Assembly: GCA_004525335.1 (NCBI GenBank)
Contig: SPCL01000001.1
Location: 1-32,840 of the forward strand
Reading direction: 5' to 3'
DNA length: 32,840 nt
DNA from: Thermodesulfobacteriales bacterium
GTDB lineage: Bacteria; Desulfobacterota_D; UBA1144; Nemesobacterales; UBA2774
In this document: positions 31,176-32,840 of the stretch, in pieces
Layout of the letters: the number at the start of each line of letters is the position of its first letter
Position numbering within the stretch: position 1 is the stretch's first letter
Program-made: the position numbers and the translations under genes
Notes under the pieces: model-generated
Database searches by the model: none
The model's input: the letters and a program-made list of their open reading frames with translations, nothing else
Told to the model about the DNA's origin: nothing

Positions 31176-32504
31176 TTAGCTGTCGTCTTCGGCTTTTTCA
31201 GTTACTGCTTTTGTAAAGATTTCGGTAAGCCATTTCTTTATGTGGACTTGAGATCCTTTTCCTATAGTCTTTCTCACTTTGCTTAAAGGAATAACTGCTT
31301 TGGCAGCGGATCTATGCCCACCGGCACTACCTATTTCCTTAAACAATTCCCTGACAAGACGTCCCGCGCTCTTAACATACCCGACATTTCTAACAGAAAG
31401 AATTAGATGAGACTTACCTATAATTCCAAACGCAACAGACCATTCAACCCCTTTTACCTGAATTCCAAAATCTGATATTTTGGGAATCAAATATTCTCTA
31501 TCTACCCTCCCGACGTTAACGAAGAAAATGCCTTCTTTAATCCAGTGATCAGCAAGCGCCTGTCCAAGTGACTTCATTTCAGACGGCGGCACCTCGGCTC
31601 TCTCAATACGTCTTAAAAGAGCAAGATTTGAATCTGGATACAAGAAAGTAAAAGCTTCCACATCATCAGGATTTGCGTCACGGTTTAGGGTAATAGTATC
31701 TGTTTTTATTCCGTAGAGAAGTGCAGTGGCGAGTCTTTCTGAGATATCAACCTGAGCTGCACGCAAGTATTTGGTTAAAATTGTAGATGTTGCGCCCTCT
31801 TCAGCTCTTATTTCTTTAAATTTAGCATCATAAGAACCAACTAAGGGGTGATGGTCAATCACTGTATCAATTTCAGGAATTTGCATACCACCAAAAAATG
31901 TAGGCTGAACATCAACAAGAGCAATTGAGTCAAAGTCTGTTAATTGTGCCGGTGTAAGGGCCTCCAAATCAATCTCTAGTAGTTCTATCATTGCAACGTT
32001 CTCAGGGCGGGATATCTGTTCCCCTAAATGCCCGATGATAGCAGTCTGTTTATTTCTTTTGAGCAGCGTTCTAAGAGCAAGTGCGCTTGCAATAGAATCA
32101 GGATCAGGGTGATCATGTAGAAGTATTAGAAGCTTCTTTGCTCCCGCATGAACAGCTCTTAATTCCTCAACACGAAGTTCAGTCTTGGCGAGTCTTTCCT
32201 CTCGCTCAATCTGCTCAGATAAAAGTTTATGAAAAGCTACAAATCTTACAGAAGGGGGCGGTTCATCATGCTCATCACCGTTACTAACAATTAATGGGGT
32301 TTGAGGATAATGATCAGCGAGTTTTTTAGATCTTGTGGGAGTGAAAAAACTGTTTTCCAGAATAATAAGCGAGAAATTGCCAGTTTGAGTTAGCGCTTCA
32401 TCTAGAGAACTCACCCATATTACCTCACCGCGCTTAGAGAAGAGTCCAAGGAGGAGAGAATCAAATTCTCCAATAAAAAGATAGCGTTTAAGCTCTTTAT
32501 TCAT
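31176..32504 (-). CDS. DHH-family phosphoesterase (NrnA-like) with an extra N-terminal domain
   Basis: 442 residues, about 100 more than NrnA-type nanoRNase/pAp phosphatases. The DHH domain starts near 120: LLHDHPDPDSIASALAL (motif DHPDPD, 131-136), then LVDVQ (198) and VIDHHPLVG (DHH, 217-219). The C-terminal DHHA1 domain carries GSAGGHRSAAKAV. The first ~95 residues (YLFIGEFDSLLLGL to PLIVSNGDE) look like a small alpha/beta fold, possibly a degraded receiver or nucleotide-binding sensor, joined by a charged helix (EQIEREERLAKTELRVEEL). It should hydrolyse short RNA, pAp or cyclic dinucleotide products; which one is not readable here. The start is only four bases after trpA ends. Confidence 0.88.
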   Translation of the reverse strand: MNKELKRYLFIGEFDSLLLGLFSKRGEVIWVSSLDEALTQTGNFSLIILENSFFTPTRSKKLADHYPQTPLIVSNGDEHDEPPPSVRFVAFHKLLSEQIEREERLAKTELRVEELRAVHAGAKKLLILLHDHPDPDSIASALALRTLLKRNKQTAIIGHLGEQISRPENVAMIELLEIDLEALTPAQLTDFDSIALVDVQPTFFGGMQIPEIDTVIDHHPLVGSYDAKFKEIRAEEGATSTILTKYLRAAQVDISERLATALLYGIKTDTITLNRDANPDDVEAFTFLYPDSNLALLRRIERAEVPPSEMKSLGQALADHWIKEGIFFVNVGRVDREYLIPKISDFGIQVKGVEWSVAFGIIGKSHLILSVRNVGYVKSAGRLVRELFKEIGSAGGHRSAAKAVIPLSKVRKTIGKGSQVHIKKWLTEIFTKAVTEKAEDDS

Positions 32505-32508
32505 ACTC

Positions 32509-32840
32509 TTACTTTGCCTTTTCTTTAAGTTCTAACCCGGGCTTGCTGCATGCCCCACTTAAAGTGCCAATAAAACCTGAAAGTTCCTTTAGAAGAACAT
32601 CCTTATCCTTTCCGTGCTGTTCTATGATTCTTACAATTGCACTTCCAACTATTACTGCATCTGCATATCCTGCTATAGTTTCAACCTGTTCAGGAGTTGA
32701 GACTCCAAATCCGACCCCTACAGGAAGACCTGTTGTAGATTTTATCTGGCCTGCTAATGTGTCTAGGGAATAATTTAGCTCCGGCCTAACTCCAGTCACA
32801 CCGGTGACCGAAACGAGATAGACAAATCCGCTAGCATGAC
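32509..32840 (-). CDS. trpA: Tryptophan synthase alpha chain, C-terminal part (cut by window edge)
   Basis: The last 110 or so residues of TrpA, which releases indole from indole-3-glycerol phosphate. The frame is open to the window edge and reads ASGFVYLVSVTGVTGVRPEL, then TGLPVGVGFGVSTPEQV and AVIVGSAIVRIIEQ. These are the phosphate-binding loop and final strands of the TIM barrel, all intact. The N-terminal half with the catalytic Glu and Asp lies outside. It is followed directly by the DHH gene on the same strand. The rest of the trp operon presumably lies beyond the right edge. Confidence 0.95.
   Translation of the reverse strand, partial: HASGFVYLVSVTGVTGVRPELNYSLDTLAGQIKSTTGLPVGVGFGVSTPEQVETIAGYADAVIVGSAIVRIIEQHGKDKDVLLKELSGFIGTLSGACSKPGLELKEKAK

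Overview
The window is a gene-dense, AT-rich stretch of a bacterial chromosome (roughly 40% G+C by eye). It encodes mostly housekeeping and central-metabolism proteins, with one accessory-looking stretch at about 27.0-30.15 kb. Lipoprotein-type signal sequences, a PA2779/PA2778-like pair, a VKOR-thioredoxin fusion in place of DsbB, and FadI/FadJ-like beta-oxidation proteins point to a Gram-negative, respiring heterotroph. The closest match I can suggest is a deltaproteobacterium-like lineage (Desulfobacterota or Dadabacteria sense). That placement is inference. I see no insertion sequence, prophage, integrase or CRISPR array.

Layout. At the left edge (1-388) there is the start of a minus-strand gene cut by the window, and an apparently broken remnant of a barrel-type protein. 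Then on the minus strand come a VKOR-thioredoxin fusion (389-1270), a FadJ-like and a FadI-like protein (1369-4882), and a TerB-like protein (5004-5462). On the plus strand follow an orphan NuoE, a glycerate 2-kinase and the replicative helicase DnaB (5699-8991). An unknown minus-strand gene (9038-9676) stands opposite a run of plus-strand genes: an NAD-dependent epimerase, aroC, two small unknown proteins and a CDF metal exporter (9879-13657). SbcD and a serine/alanine-glyoxylate aminotransferase run on the minus strand (13654-16090). Next on the plus strand come prfB with a programmed +1 frameshift, nadK with an overlapping small gene, and glyA-nrdR-tatD-pdxA (16354-22513). The minus strand resumes with a frameshifted sirtuin gene, a solute-binding protein without a secretion signal, and the operon rsmD-coaD-aspartate aminotransferase (22505-26768).

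The accessory-looking stretch starts with an exported protein that joins a beta-helix-like repeat domain to a mini cytochrome c through a Pro-Ser linker (27013-28248). A hairpin, a damaged tRNA-His-like sequence and a promoter follow. Then comes a three-gene cell-envelope operon: a PA2779-like membrane protein, a C39-like peptidase lipoprotein and a TPR lipoprotein. The window closes with a minus-strand operon trpA (cut by the edge)-DHH phosphoesterase-fmt.

Functional links. The glyoxylate aminotransferase, glycerate kinase and GlyA are three enzymes of serine/glyoxylate interconversion, although they are not in one operon. FadI and FadJ should form a beta-oxidation pair, but the dehydrogenase half of the FadJ-like protein has lost key catalytic residues. 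The most unusual items are that degenerate FadJ, the beta-helix-cytochrome protein, the C39/TPR/PA2779 envelope operon, the frameshifted sirtuin and the damaged tRNA-like sequence.
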